Positions 11,776 through 23,547 of a DNA stretch of 64,000 nucleotides are shown in pieces. The position numbers and the translations under genes are program-made. Source of the DNA: Amorphophallus konjac (Eukaryota; Streptophyta; Magnoliopsida; Alismatales; Araceae); contig CM040123.1 in the NCBI GenBank assembly GCA_022559845.1, forward strand, positions 316,925,933 to 316,989,932, given 5' to 3'. Within the stretch, counting starts at the first letter, position 1. Every line of letters starts with the position of its first letter. The notes beneath the pieces were generated by a model, which searched no databases, was not told the origin of the DNA, and was given only the letters and a program-made list of their open reading frames with translations.

Positions 11776-13157
11776 TACTCCCGGGGTGCAGAGAACTCGA
11801 CTCTGTTGAGTAAAGATCCATCGTATGCGGAGGAAGCCACAGCGAGGTTGCTCTCAAGTCCACCAAAGGTAGCCGGTCCTTTCCACCAAGCGAGGTAGTG
11901 CCCATCCCTCTGCTCCAGATGGCCGTAACCTGTTCATTCAATATCCGCTCCAATTGCTCACGTTGGCCCCTCTGGGTTGGTGGAACTCTCTTATGGGTGG
12001 TGACTCTCTCAAGAAGTGGAACATGCTCAATATTCTCACTAGGTGTCACCGTGGGACCCCTGTATGGCACCAAGTCAGCCACATTGAATGTGGGACTTAC
12101 TCCGTACTCCTCGGGGAGGTCCAACACGTAGGCATTTGTGCCGATCCTCCTCAGAACCTGGAAGGGGCCTGATCCACGTGACCTCAGTTTTGAGACATTC
12201 CCAGGGAAAGGTCTCTCAGTTCTCACCATCACAAAGTCACCCACGCGAAACTCTTGGTGGCGTTGGTGGGAATCGGCCGATTTCTTATACACCTTATTGC
12301 TTTTGTTGGTGTGTTTGCGGATGTTACCATGCAGAGTTGTGAATGATCCTTTAGCGATGAAGGGAGGGCCCGGACAACCAAATGTGGACCTAACATGCAA
12401 TGGTGTCACGTGGACTTTGATGAACCTAGGAGGACCGGGACATCCACTAGTGGCCCTATCATACCTAGTCTTCATAACAATGGTGGGAGGGCCCTGGTAT
12501 CTGTAGGAGAAGCTATTACATAAGGTGGTGATGAATGCCGGGGGACCTGGACACCCGTAGATGCTCCTAACGTGCATATGATCAATGATGAATGAGGGAG
12601 GACCAGCACATCCAAATGTGAGCCAGTCATGCATTGGGCTAAAAGTGTGCGTGACATGTATGACATGACTAGGCTTAGTAGCCCTACCAAATGATGCACA
12701 ATGTAGTGGCACATGTATTTTCATCCAAATGGTTCCTCCTATGCATATGGCTTGGTGTGGGAGTTTCCACTCATAGGGGTCAAAGGGGTCAAGAAAAATG
12801 GAGTGGGTTTGGTCTAATAAGGTCGGTTGGGGTGGGAAAAGGTTGGCGAAGAGTAAGGTGGGGGGGCATAGGAAGGGGTCGAAGGGGTCATGGTAAGGGT
12901 CACCTAAGGAGAGGAACTCTAGGTCCTTATGGTCCTCATAGCCATTGGATGGCGGACTCTCCTCCCCAGGTAATATGATCGGGCCAAAATTTTTGGTGGG
13001 ATGGTCGGCCATGAATGGAGGACTAGATGTTCTACCCGAGACAAGCAACTCTAGTTTGTGAATGGCATCGTGCCGGTCGGGTGTAGGGAGGAGTAAAAGA
13101 AGGTCACTAGTGTAGCAACCCACATTGTAAATGGAGGAGATTGATCTGACACATAGG
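11776..13157 (-). pseudogene. Element B distal ORF: CPGPP repeats, integrase C-terminus, decayed chromodomain
   Basis: A single open frame covers this interval. Going downstream it shows DPFDPF-type acidic/proline stretches, then five related repeats: FGCAGPPSFI, YGCPGPPAFI, YRYQGPPTIV, SGCPGPPRFI and FGCPGPPFIA, at about 12600, 12543, 12486, 12432 and 12360. Next come HQRHQEFRVGDFVMV and the GPFQVLRRIGTNAY integrase C-terminal motif (about 12130-12180), then ILNEQVTAI, the start of a chromodomain. Beyond that a frameshift moves the remaining chromodomain (GHYLAWWKGPATF) to another phase. After removal of solo LTR D it is in frame with gag (15549-16941). Confidence 0.85.
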
Positions 13158-15548
13158 TGATGAGGGCATCCCTTGCCCCTCCACATTTTCTCCAGACTCG
13201 GATTGTTCGTCGGCTAACGCCATTATGTTAGTCATGTATTTTTGAGTCTAGTCATGTAATCTTCACATTTTCTTTGAGTCAATATCATGTAATTTTCCCT
13301 TTATTTGAGTCATGTACCTAGGTTGGTGAGTCATTTTCCTAAGTCTTGAAGTCATTATGTTGGTATGATTAGTTAATGGGCCCAAACCATTGGGCTAGGC
13401 CCAGGGGCGCCCCTCCCTTGGACTGTTTGGTCATTAGTTAGCTTGTCAGGGTCAGTTTGGTCTTAGGAAAAGTGTGGAGTCTATAAATAGCCCCACCCCT
13501 CTCTCATTTGTAACAACTTATGCATGAATATTGAATTCCAGATATACTCCAAATCCCTCTAGCCTTCTCTCTCAATATATATCTCTCTCTCTCTTTATCT
13601 CTCTCTCTCTCTCTCTCTCAAGGGGAAGAATTCGCCCCATTCTCTCTCTCCTCCCCCCCTCTCAATCACTTCCAACCCCCACCTACCTCCAATAACTCCC
13701 CACAACTTCCCACAACCCTCCTTTACTCTCCATCTAGTCCCAACAACCCTCCACCAATCTAAACCCTACTTCCCAACCACCACCACTTTCCTAGGCACCT
13801 CTCCACCTTCCCAAGGCTGAATTAACCCCTCCCAAAGCCCAAATTTGAATTTCCCTCCCCTCTCCCATCCCTCCCACACCCTAGGTCGACCCAACCCAGA
13901 CCCCCCTTGGTCTGGTCGCCCTCCTCCCCCTCCTCTCTTCTCACCCTCTCTCTTGTGCACACCCACTCCCCCATCTCCACCTCTTGCAGTTCCATCCCCC
14001 CCTCTCCTTCCACCACTGCCACTCCTGACCTCCTGCAGCCCTAGCCACGTCCTCCCCCTCTCCCTAAACCTTCAGCCATCATTCAAAAGCATAGCTAGCC
14101 CCCTTCCACTCCCTTTATTCTTGCTAGTTTGCAGTTTCAGATAGCAGGTCGCAGGCAGCAGAGTTGGGTCCTGAAGATTGCATCGGGTATGGCCACTCCC
14201 TGGTCCTCCAGGTGTCAAGGCCTACATCTCTGGAAAGGTCATCCAGAGAGCTTTCAAGTAGAGGTGGTTTCGTCAACATCCGAGGTCGGAGCTGTCCGCA
14301 GGAGCCGATCTCCCTCAACTGCGCAGAAGACCCCAGGCAGAGAACCAGAGCGAGAGTGGGAGCTCGGCCACGGAGAACCTTTTGGGATTCAGATCAAGTG
14401 TTCTTCATAAGAATTCTTCCCTATCAAGTCCTATTTCATCCTCAAGAAGCAGATCTGCATTTGGACATTGGCATCTAAAGTTACGAATTTTCTACTCCAA
14501 GTGTGTCAGGTCAGTTTACAGGATCCGGAACCGACACCCCTCTACTCATCTGATCGCCCCGGTCTTCTCTGACATCTGCCGACCCCGCCGTTGGCGCCGA
14601 AAGAAAGAAGACTCGACCACGGTTCCAAAAGTTCAGGTCTCGTCTCAATCAGAGTTTGGTAGAGATCGTGGCACCCTCTGTAACAGGTCACATTCTTCTG
14701 CACCAGACAGAGGCAGAACCAGTCAGTCCGGTTCCAGACTCTTCCCCGGCCAGCAATGATTTTACCAAGCTCAGCAAAAATTCAGAGATCATCCTTGGTC
14801 CGTTGGAAAGCTTTTGGCGCAAGTATCATCAAGTTCTGAGCTCTGTGGAATTTGTGGCGGCATCATCACCGTACCCCTGTCCAGTCATTCTGAAGATTGG
14901 CAGAACCGGCATCAATCCGAACGTCGAGTTTTCTTCATAATTCCCCACCCCGCTTGGCCGGCTGAAGGCCCCTCCCTGCGCGGAGGTAGTTTTGGCTGTA
15001 ATTCACATAACCCCCACCCCGAGATCCCCCCCCCTTGCATGGGGTGTAGTTCATGTCATTATTAAGTCACAGGTTTGAAGCTTCAATCGACGCGGCGTGC
15101 GGGTGCATACCCTCGCCTCCCCGCTCGCCCCCGTCTCCGGCCAGAGTCGGCGTCTTCACGCTGGCTAGGTGAGCCTCGGACCCTCTCTTGACTGGTTTAA
15201 TCACTTGCTTAGCTTAGTATTATTGCTATTGCTTCGTCGGACGGAGAGTGAGAGCTCGGCTCAAATTGCTAGTACCGTGAGTGACCACCGCGGGCAAGTC
15301 GAGAGTGAATCCACTTAACCCACACCCTTGGTGTGTTGGCCGCCCATGATTTGGGCATCCTAGGCCCATTTGGGGTTCTTCCCAAGCTAGCCAACCATTG
15401 GAGCCTAAAGGTCCCGTCTCGGACCCTCTCCAACATCGCCTAGTCGCCATCGGGTACTAGTGTGCGCCATACGGGTGAGCTCGCTAGTGTGAGTCCGCTG
15501 CTCAAACTTGAATGCTTGCTAAATAGGTCCAAGGTTAGTTTTACATCA
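13158..15548 (+). repeat. Solo LTR D (relative of LTR B, opposite orientation)
   Basis: A 2391-bp LTR without internal region or partner. It starts TGATGAGGGCATC and ends TTTTACATCA, and is flanked by the perfect duplication ATAGG (13153-13157, 15549-15553). It aligns along its length with the reverse complement of LTR B, including the CCATTATGTT and TGGGCCC boxes near its start. It has TATAAATAG at 13482-13490, a CT-rich leader (13565-13640), and the stem-loop pair at 14968-15051. Solo LTRs arise by recombination between the two LTRs of one insertion. It interrupts the element B reading frame. Confidence 0.94.
13482..13490 (+). promoter_or_regulatory. TATA box of solo LTR D
   Basis: TATAAATAG, about 325 bp into the LTR. 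A CT-rich stretch follows 80-130 bp downstream, a common plant leader feature. This would be the U3/R boundary; activity is unknown. Confidence 0.6.
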
Positions 15549-16941
15549 ATAGGTGTAGGAGGTCAAGGCTCCTAGGTCGGTCTGTTATTGTAGACATTAT
15601 GCCAGTTAGCTCCATTTGCCAAACTATACCCTTAAGAAGATCCCCTAATGTTTCCACTTGATAGGATGATTGGATTGTGGTGTGATAGGTGGATAAGGGT
15701 ACAATGGGAAGGTTTTGCTCCATGGGTGGATAAACATAGGACACGATGGGGTGAAGTGGTCTCTCCTTTAGCCATCTAGCTAGGGGCCCCTCTATGATTA
15801 CGGTGCTACTTGTGAAGGCTTGTGGCTCTTGGGGGTCCAAGCTATGTGAAGGGGACATTTGTGATTCTTCCTCACCATAGATATGAACTTGGGTTTCCTC
15901 AAGGATGGGGATGGGTTCCGGACTAGCATATACTCCCATGTGGATGGTTGTGGTCTCCTCTCTCAAGGGAATGGGAAGGTCTATTGGGGGTGGGGTGATG
16001 ATGGTTGGTGCATGGTGTACCCGGGGTGGTGAGTGAGGCCGGACTTAGGTTGGGGTTGGGAGTGGAAGTAGCGGGGGACTAGGTTTGGGTAGGATAGGAG
16101 TTGGAAGTGGAAGGTGGGATGGGTGAGTAACTTTGGATTGGGGAATGGTGGCTGTCATGGGCCTAGGTGGAGGGGTGGACATGGGGTCCACGTGGGTTTG
16201 AGTGGTGAGGGTGGAGTGAGCCATGATGCTTCTTCCACCTGGGAGGGGAACTTCTCGGCCTAACCCATGACACTGTGATTCATATTCCTCTTCCCAATCT
16301 AGTGGAGCCTCATAGTCTTCGGTTACCTCTTTAAGTTCCTTTTGGAAAGGGGTGGAAGAAGGATTTTTGGAAGTTTGTGGGGTGTGGGTTTGATGGAGAA
16401 TTTTGGGTTGGGTGGTGGGGAAAGGAGGAGTGGGAGTGCTCCTCGGGTTATGGTTCTCAGGGTAGGAGTGGGAAGGTTGGGGAGTGAAGATCTTCCTGAT
16501 CTCAATCCTTATCTCTTCCAATAAATCTAGGGGTCCTTTGGGTGGTGGGGTTTGGGTCCTAATAGAGGTTTTGGGTTGACGGGGAGGGAAAGGGGGAGTG
16601 GGAGTGCTCATTGGGCTATGTGTGCTTGAGTTGGAAGAGTGGGAAGGTTTTGGAATGAGGATCTTCCTAAGTTCTACCTTCATCTCTTCCCATGAGTGAA
16701 TGGGCTCTTGTCTCTCAATCCCCCTTCGAATCTCAAGCTTTCTCCATTCTGTCTCGCCGAAGGGACCAAGGGTCGTCTTGGCGATGCGCACTTTTCTTTC
16801 CTCAGTCATGTAGTAGTGGTGGAAGTATCTATCCATGGAGGTCTCCCATTTCCTATATGTGTGAGGGTTTCGGGACCCATCAAAGCGGGGCAACTCCGGC
16901 CCGATAATGAAGTAGTCATCGGGGTGCCTGGTGAGATACAT
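15549..16941 (-). pseudogene. Element B Gag
   Basis: The start Met at 16941 opens a frame with a retrotransposon Gag core: LPRFDGSRNPHTYRKWE, MDRYFHHYYMTEERKVRIAK and IHSWEEMKVELRKI. A long proline/threonine-rich tail follows. One in-frame TAA at 16045-16047 is the only interruption; the frame is open again from 16044 to the solo LTR D boundary. Removing D and one duplication copy (2396 bp) leaves the frame in phase with 11776-13157. Gag would form the particle shell that packages RNA. No CCHC zinc knuckle is visible. Confidence 0.85.
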
Positions 16942-17013
16942 GGTTTGGATGCTCGGATGACCTTAATGCAATGTGCCCTAGGACAAGACTTAGTAGAGAC
17001 AAGTCTAGAACTT

Positions 17014-17025
17014 GCTCTGATACCA
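17014..17025 (-). other. Primer-binding site of element B
   Basis: TGGTATCAGAGC on the minus strand, two bases after the 5' LTR end. It is complementary to the 3' end of plant initiator methionine tRNA, which primes minus-strand DNA synthesis. Confidence 0.93.
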
Positions 17026-17027
17026 AC

Positions 17028-19398
17028 TGATGTGAAACGACCATGGGGTATGCAGCAAGCAAAAAGAAACTTAGGACCTATTCCGCAATCACAACCACAT
17101 AGCAATTCTGTTGGCAGATCGGGCCAATTCGCCGTCGCACACACACGAGCCAGGGTGACTAAATGATGCTAAGGGGAGGTGATGGATCAAGACCCTTGCT
17201 GGTAGAGTGCCAGCAAGGCTAGGGTTGCCCTCCCGAAGGTACGAAGCCCACAATTAAGGGGCTGGCCGGGTGCCACTTGGAGCACTAGGTCCCTCTCTCA
17301 CACGCTCCACGGTGACCGCTCGTAAGTGGAGCATGTGGGGTCGGACACTCTCTCGCTTGCTCAACGGAGCGGATTCTACGGATATTAAATGAACAAGCAC
17401 CAGAAGGAAATGGAGCAAAGGTTAGAGCTCACCTGGTTGGTTTGAAGAAACCAACCCCGTTCGGAGACGAGGGCGAGCGGGGAAGTGTGGGTTCCCCGCA
17501 CACTGCGCCGGTGTAGCTTGATCCCTGTTTAATAATAACATTCACTACGCCTCACGCAGGAGGGTGGACTTGGGGTGGGGATGATTTGTATTACATGCAA
17601 ACACTACCTCCACGCAGGGAGGGGCGGTGAGCCGGCCAGGCGGGGAGGGGAGATTCACCGGAAACGCGAAAGGTGAAGCCGTGGCCGAATCTGCCTGCTC
17701 TCTGCGATAGCTGACTGACAGTTGGTGTCGAGGCCGTAGATCCCGTTCTGAAATTCTGCTGATGGCGAGACCAGTGGGGAACGCTTCATATCTGGAACCT
17801 GGATGCCTCTGAATATTTCTGAATTCTTCTGATGAAGTTGCGGGTCCAGGACGAGGTTCGATCAGGGAGACAAAATCTGGGCGCGGCAGCTTCCTGTTTC
17901 TGACAGCAGTTTGCAGAGACTGCCCCGACCGCTCGTGTACTCTGAATCACGAACCACTGGAGGTGTTGGAATCGTGGACGAGTCCTCTTCGCAGCAAAAC
18001 TGACGGGGAAGCCGTCTGATGTCGGAGAGGGCTGGGGGACTCAGAATGGTGGAGCCTGCAGGCTATGGGTGGCAGACCCATGCAGTCGAGGGAGAAAAAA
18101 GGTAACTTTGGTCTCCGGATGCCAATCGACGTTCCGCTTCCTGATTCTGAAAGCAGACTGGACGAGGAAGAACTTTGTAGAAGAGCTCTTTGCCTGATTC
18201 TTCCGCGCTTCGTCGTGGTACAGCTTCTCCTCTGGTTCAGGTACTCTGCAGGGGAAGCTTTGCGCAGTCGGGGGAGATCGGACCTCCCGGGTAGCACGGA
18301 ACTCGGATGGGGATGAGACCATAGCCGATGCGAAGCTGACTGGTAGAGCTTTCCTTCGATGTAGGCCACATCTTCAAATGATGTCGAAGGAAACCGGAGC
18401 AGCTTCTGCAAGTTGCCTTCTCTCTGCTGCCTGCAAACCAGAACTGGTTCTGCTAGTATTGGAAGGGGTGGATGGAGGAGATGGTGGTGGAAGGGCAAGG
18501 GGAAGAAGATGGATGGCTATGGGAGAGTAATGGACGTGGGAAGGGGAGTGCCATGGAGGGGAAGGGCAAAGAGGAGCAGTGGAGGGGGAAGAAGGGCGCA
18601 GCTAGTGGGGGTGGGGAGTGGGTGGTGGGGAGAGGGAGTTCCCCCTTGGAGGTGGAGTGGAGGGGGCGCAAATGGGCTTGGGGAAGTGGGGAGGCTTCTT
18701 CTTGATTTGGGTGGAGGGTTAATGGGTGGTGTTAATGGTGGCCTAGGGAGGTGGAGGGGTTGTCTTGGGGAGGGGAAATGTTACTTGGGAGAGGGGATTC
18801 TCTCTTGGGAAAGTGAAGGGTTGTATGGGGAAGGGGAAGGGTTGTATGGGGAAGGGGAAGGGAGTTATGATGATTAATGGCCTTGGGGAGGTGAAGGGGT
18901 GGGGTGGGGTGATGTGGTAAGGAGAAGAGAGAGAGAAGGGGGTGAAATTTGGAGAGAGAGGGGGAGGAGAGAGAGAGGGGGCCGCCCCCTTTAGAGAGAG
19001 AGAGTAAGAGGGAGAGAGAGGTGCACTAATGCTCAAGATTCATTCAAACTTTCATTACTGAACTCAAGTGGAGTTGGGGTCCTATTTATAGGAATCCCAA
19101 CATTTACAAAAAGTCCCTGGAGAAAGTGCTAAAAGCAAATAAGCAAGGGGGTGGGGAAGGAAGAGGGCGCCCATGGGCCAGGCCCATTTAATTGGGCCCA
19201 TATGACCCCCTAGCCTAACAAACATAGGTAAATAGCATGATGACCTAGGGACATGACTCAAAACAAAGGGGAAATTACATCAAAATGACTCAAGAAAGAT
19301 ATAAAAATACATAGCTGAACTTAGGAAATCAAGCTGAACATAATGGCAATCATCCGGACCCGTGGAGAAGTGGGAAGTGGTAAGCGATGTCCCCATCA
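17028..19398 (-). repeat. Element B 5' LTR
   Basis: About 2.37 kb, matching 9377-11775 with scattered substitutions and length changes in the GA microsatellite. A minus-strand TATA is at about 19082-19091. In sense orientation it ends TTTCACATCA just before the primer-binding site. Confidence 0.94.
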
Positions 19399-19801
19399 CC
19401 ACCGCATGCACCTGTTGAACCCCAACATTCTCCGCCTGAGCTCTTGGTACAGCAGGTTGCTGAACTGGCTCCTGTGGGCCGTTCATCGGCACGGGTTGCG
19501 CCGCTACTGGGCCCCTCTCGAGGATGGCAATCCTCCCAACTAAGCCCTGGATGGACTGATCCGAACTCTCGACCCGATCCTCGAGGGCTTTCATCCGCCC
19601 TTCTAGACGCGTTCCTATGCCATCCATACGCGTACTAAGGCCATCCATACGGGTGTCAAGACGTTCCATAATGGCTCGGAACATCTCGACCGTCGAGGAC
19701 TCATCGGAGCTACGGGCCCGGAAGTCCGCCATAGGTGGTGGTGGCGAGTATTGGGTACCTCGACGGGTGGGCATGCAACTAACACACGACCTAGAAGACA
19801 C
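19399..19801 (-). pseudogene. Element A Gag N-terminal part
   Basis: The first exon-like piece of element A gag. A start near 19801 opens a frame that is cut by insertion B at the CCACC duplication; the rest resumes at 9376. It has a coiled-coil-like heptad region (RAIMERLDTRMDGLSTRMDG, then EDRVESSDQS), then a Q/P-rich segment. A coiled coil at the Gag N-terminus fits self-assembly. The apparent extension of this frame beyond 19398 belongs to LTR B. Confidence 0.8.
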
Positions 19802-20078
19802 CGACTAATGCAAACACTCACTAAATGATGCACTTAGACCTAAACCAATATCCGGTACGTGGCGGAGTTAATCGATCCGAAGATCACTCCCGCAAGTGTG
19901 CGGCCTTCCCGATAGGCGTAGCCTAATGTTCGGACAACACCTTTTAATATACCGGGTAAAGGGTGCAAATGCAATTTAAAACACACTTTTTTTTGTTTTG
20001 AAAATAATGATGATCCTAGACTCGACTTAGACCATGATGCATGCAAGACATATGCAAAGACTACCCTAGACTCGACTC

Positions 20079-20090
20079 GCTCTGATACCA
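20079..20090 (-). other. Primer-binding site of element A
   Basis: TGGTATCAGAGC (initiator Met tRNA) on the minus strand, three bases after the 5' LTR. The 280 bp between it and the Gag start hold the untranslated leader. Confidence 0.93.
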
Positions 20091-20093
20091 AAC

Positions 20094-22375
20094 TGATGCG
20101 GGACGGACACGGGGACCGACTCTACGTGGTATGGACCTCGGACTCTAGATGGGGACACGACCAGCAACACATGATAGGAGAGACACTAAGCCTGACACGG
20201 AGAGCTCCTATGGGCCATACGTCTCTAACAGAAACGTAAGCTCACTCGTCGTCCCAAGCGAGGGAAACATGGATCGTGCGCGGTTGAAGAACCGGCAGAG
20301 TTCAAGGGTAGTCGACTCACTTCCGGACTCGGATCGAGTCACGAGACGGGTCACTCTCACACTCACAGCGGTGACTTGGACACACGGGCTAGTACCTATC
20401 GCTCTCGGCAGCGGCAAAGACCATATACTAGCTAAGTAAATGAACGCCAAGGGGTTCGGACCATTACCTCCACGCACCCGGCGTGGCGAAGACAACCCCG
20501 GCCGAATTACGGACTCCCGGTTGACCATGATTACAGCAATACACTAAGTCGACCCACTCCACGCAGGGAGGTAAAAGGTCACATGTGGGCTCCGGGAATC
20601 GCGCAAATTGGGTTGACGGGCAGCATCTTGATGTCGCCCGGCGATGCCGAACTCCGCGTTTCGTGCTTTTCGAGTGGCGGGTTTTACGGACCCGTGGGGC
20701 CCGCGGACGGCGCTGTCCTTCGGATCTGTGGGGGTGAGACCCACTATGATGGGGACCCCTGGTGGCACGCCTCCATGGACGGCGGTCGGCCGGGAACACC
20801 GATCGGGGGTTGATCGGCCCCGATTCCCAATTCTGGAACTAACTTCCCACGGATTTTGGTTACTGTCTTCCGGCGCGCGCTCCGGCGAAGACGGCCGTTG
20901 CGATCAATCCCGACGTCGGATCGGGACGCATGAGCTATCATTGGAGAGCTCTCTTCAAATGCTTCAATCTAGATCCAGAGAGATCTGCTGGATCTGGTCG
21001 GATCATAACTTTATTGAATTTACAATTCCCTGTTGTACAATAACCGAAATCTCAGATCTGCAGGGCACTTGTCTGAGAACCACCGTTGACCGCCTAGTAA
21101 ACCTCCGATTCAGCTCTTTAGCTCTTCATCAAAGTTATGGGATTTTGGACAAGAAAGACGGGTATATTTGTTGTGGATTGATTGGAGGTGGCTGTGATTT
21201 GTTATGATTTGTTTACTGGAAGGTGGTCGGATCTGGGAACTGATGGACAGCACTGCAGCTATCTCTGAGATCGATTTTTGAAAAAATATGGGATGGCCTC
21301 ACAAAAATTCAAGAAAATTTGGGGATAGTGGGGTTGATGGACAGACCTCCCAGTAAAATTGGGAGATCTAAAAAAATCATAAGTAGGTCCAAACACTTGA
21401 AACACAGGGTGGGTGGAAGTTGAAACAGCAAGCAGACAGATCTAGAAATTAAGGTTGGATGAAAATAAAAAAATATCAAATGGGATCTTTATGACCAACC
21501 AAAATTTTTGAGACGTGCTTGACACCTCTGGAGCATCCCCTAAAATCCCCAGGTCGATCTGAGCTCGTGGCTGACACAGGGAATTCGTGGAAGCTGCTAT
21601 GGTCGGATGAAGGCAGAACTCCGGCGATCTCGGCGGTGATGCGATGGCGGCTCGTTGCGGCGGCGGCGACCGGAACTGATAGGGTGGAGTCACACCACCA
21701 AGAAGCAACCTTCACAGCTGCAAGGGGGAGAGGGAGAGAGGAAGGGGGCGGCCTAGGCCATGCTCCAACAATTTTCAAGTTCAAAATGGCATTAATTCTA
21801 TCAAAATGGAAAATACAAGCTTATATAGGTTACATCTCAAATCCATCCTCCACCGTTGGATCTAAGGAAGGGAAATGGAGGGCCTGGATTGAGTGTGACC
21901 AACACACAAAATTTACAATAAAAAAATAAGGGGAGGGGCGCACCATTGACTAGGGGGGGAACAAGCTTGACATGGTAGGTGGGGTGGGTGGCCAAAATGT
22001 GGACTTTCCAAGCCACTTGTCCCCCACTTGGCCCACCCTTCTAGAAGCCTCCATGTGGAAGGTTGACTGACCCCACACGGGACCCTAGGCTGAGGTGGCT
22101 CAATGGGATGGGGCCTAGGGGGCCCGTGGGGCCCACGGGGTCCAAATTACACATAAGCCCATTTTACAATCAAAATAGCAAACCGAATTCAATGAAATAA
22201 ACACAAATTACACACACATGAAGTCTAACTAAATATGATAAATGGGGAGGCTCAAGGCGGAGTCTCCAGGCTGTCTCCGTGCCAGATGGACGCTGAGGTG
22301 GCTCGAGTCGTGCTCCGTGTGCGGTACCGGTGGCTCGGCGTGTCGCGCCGCTCAACTGCTCGGGTGTCCGCACCA
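20094..22375 (-). repeat. Element A 5' LTR
   Basis: 2282 bp, partner of 2469-4752, starting TGATGCGGGACGG on the plus strand and ending CCGCACCA. Comparison by eye shows many point differences and a few small indels (for example near 21000 and 21440). The stem-loop pair is at 20464-20576. Confidence 0.95.
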
Positions 22376-23547
22376 CTCTGCCTCGGTGAGGAGGGCACTG
22401 ACGAATGTAGGCTGAGGGGCTTCATCGTCACCCAGGTTGATCTCCACGAGATCATCGACGGTCGCCTGGCCGCCGTCCTCCAGCTCGGGAGGAGCGGGTT
22501 AGAGGTCGATGAAATCATCACCATCAGTGTAAGCTTCGTGTATCTCTTGGTTCTCGAAGCCACCGATTGATGCGAAAGGGAGCGGAGAGTGGTCGTCACT
22601 GGAATCCACCGGGGATTGATTTGGGCCGCCGGCCTTAGGCCGGTAGTCATCAATTGGAGTTACTGAGGTCTCCTCAGGATTGCCTGGCGAAGCTGACAAT
22701 CCCTAGCAGCTAGGACCGGAGAGATCCCCCCCTTAGGTGGGTTTATTGTACTGGATTCCTCGACTGGTTGAGAACCCGGAGGAGCTTCTTCTACCCCTTT
22801 GTCCTGGCAGGGAGGCGAAGAAGGTTCCCTGACGTCTTGAATCAGAATTCTGGCTTTGGCGGAGATTGGGGTCAAGATTTCCTCTCCCTCATCCCCGGAG
22901 CTGTCGAATTTGGCTTCGACTCTTGTTTGTTCGTCGGCTGGTGGTACCAAGCCTATGTCGTTAACTGCGTAGTGGACGCCGAAGTCCCGGTCCTGGTCGT
23001 ACCCAAGCCCCCTAGTATCCTTATGAAAGGATGGGGGCTGCCCCCGGACCTGGGAAGGGTCCCACAGTCGACGAAAGTATCTTTGTTGGGCAGAGGTCTG
23101 CCATAGGGGAATGTGTTGTTTCAAACACATTTCTTGAATATGCGGCGACAGGTCGCCCCACACCTAAACTGCCTCAGGGGTGTTTTCAGCTTGCCTAGAC
23201 CAGCCGAAGTCATCATCCGGCGGGGCTTGAGGGACTATGTCTCCTTTATAGAAGATAATAGGTTTGTCCCTGTTAGCCTTCTTCTTGTTTCGGCATTGTC
23301 GCTTGAAGGTGACAATGAATGTTGTCAGCGACTCGACGCTGTGCTCCTCGGACGCACACAGGAGATGGATGCAATCTGGTGGCAGGCATATACTCCTGCC
23401 AATAGCCCGGCTAATAAGGTTAGCCTCGAAGTCAATCTAGCGCCTTTCAGGGCAATCTGGGGTTGACTTTGAGCCAAGGCGCAGCCAGTGAAGCTTGACC
23501 TTCTCCTCGTCGACAGAGAAGAGATCATCATCATCTTCCTCTAAGAG
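22376..23547 (-). pseudogene. Tat protease-to-RT linker region
   Basis: Continuation of the Tat polyprotein upstream of reverse transcriptase. Its end (LGDDEAPQPTFVSALL near 22400) is the conserved segment that normally runs straight into the RT start now located at 2463. The open stretch 22660-23163 (LSPHIQEMCLKQH; QRYFRRLWDPSQV) carries no domain I recognise. Several stops and at least one phase change are present. Confidence 0.7.

Larger units (their letters stand above)
9377..19398 (-). mobile_element. Element B: non-autonomous gypsy element, Gag plus chromodomain only
   Basis: Bounded by LTRs at 9377-11775 and 17028-19398 and by the perfect duplication CCACC (9372-9376, 19399-19403). 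It is inserted in element A gag in the same (minus) orientation. After removing the solo LTR D (13158-15548), its internal region is only about 2.9 kb. It encodes a Gag domain, a proline-rich region with GCPGPP-type repeats, an integrase C-terminal module and a decayed chromodomain. No protease, reverse transcriptase, RNase H or DDE motif can be found. A primer-binding site (17014-17025) and polypurine tract (11776-11790) are present, so it could be mobilised in trans. Confidence 0.9.
2469..22375 (-). mobile_element. Element A: Ty3/gypsy chromovirus, full-length but inactivated
   Basis: An almost 20-kb interval bounded by two LTRs of about 2.28 kb (2469-4752 and 20094-22375). It is flanked by the perfect 5-bp duplication CTCTG (2464-2468, 22376-22380). 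On the minus strand the order is 5' LTR, primer-binding site, Gag, protease, reverse transcriptase, RNase H, integrase, chromodomain, polypurine tract, 3' LTR. About 10 kb of it is the later insertion B (9377-19398), so A alone is about 9.9 kb. The two LTRs differ at many positions, so the insertion is not recent. At least one stop in gag, a frameshift in pol and a stop in integrase disable it. It inserted into the Tat element. Confidence 0.95.
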
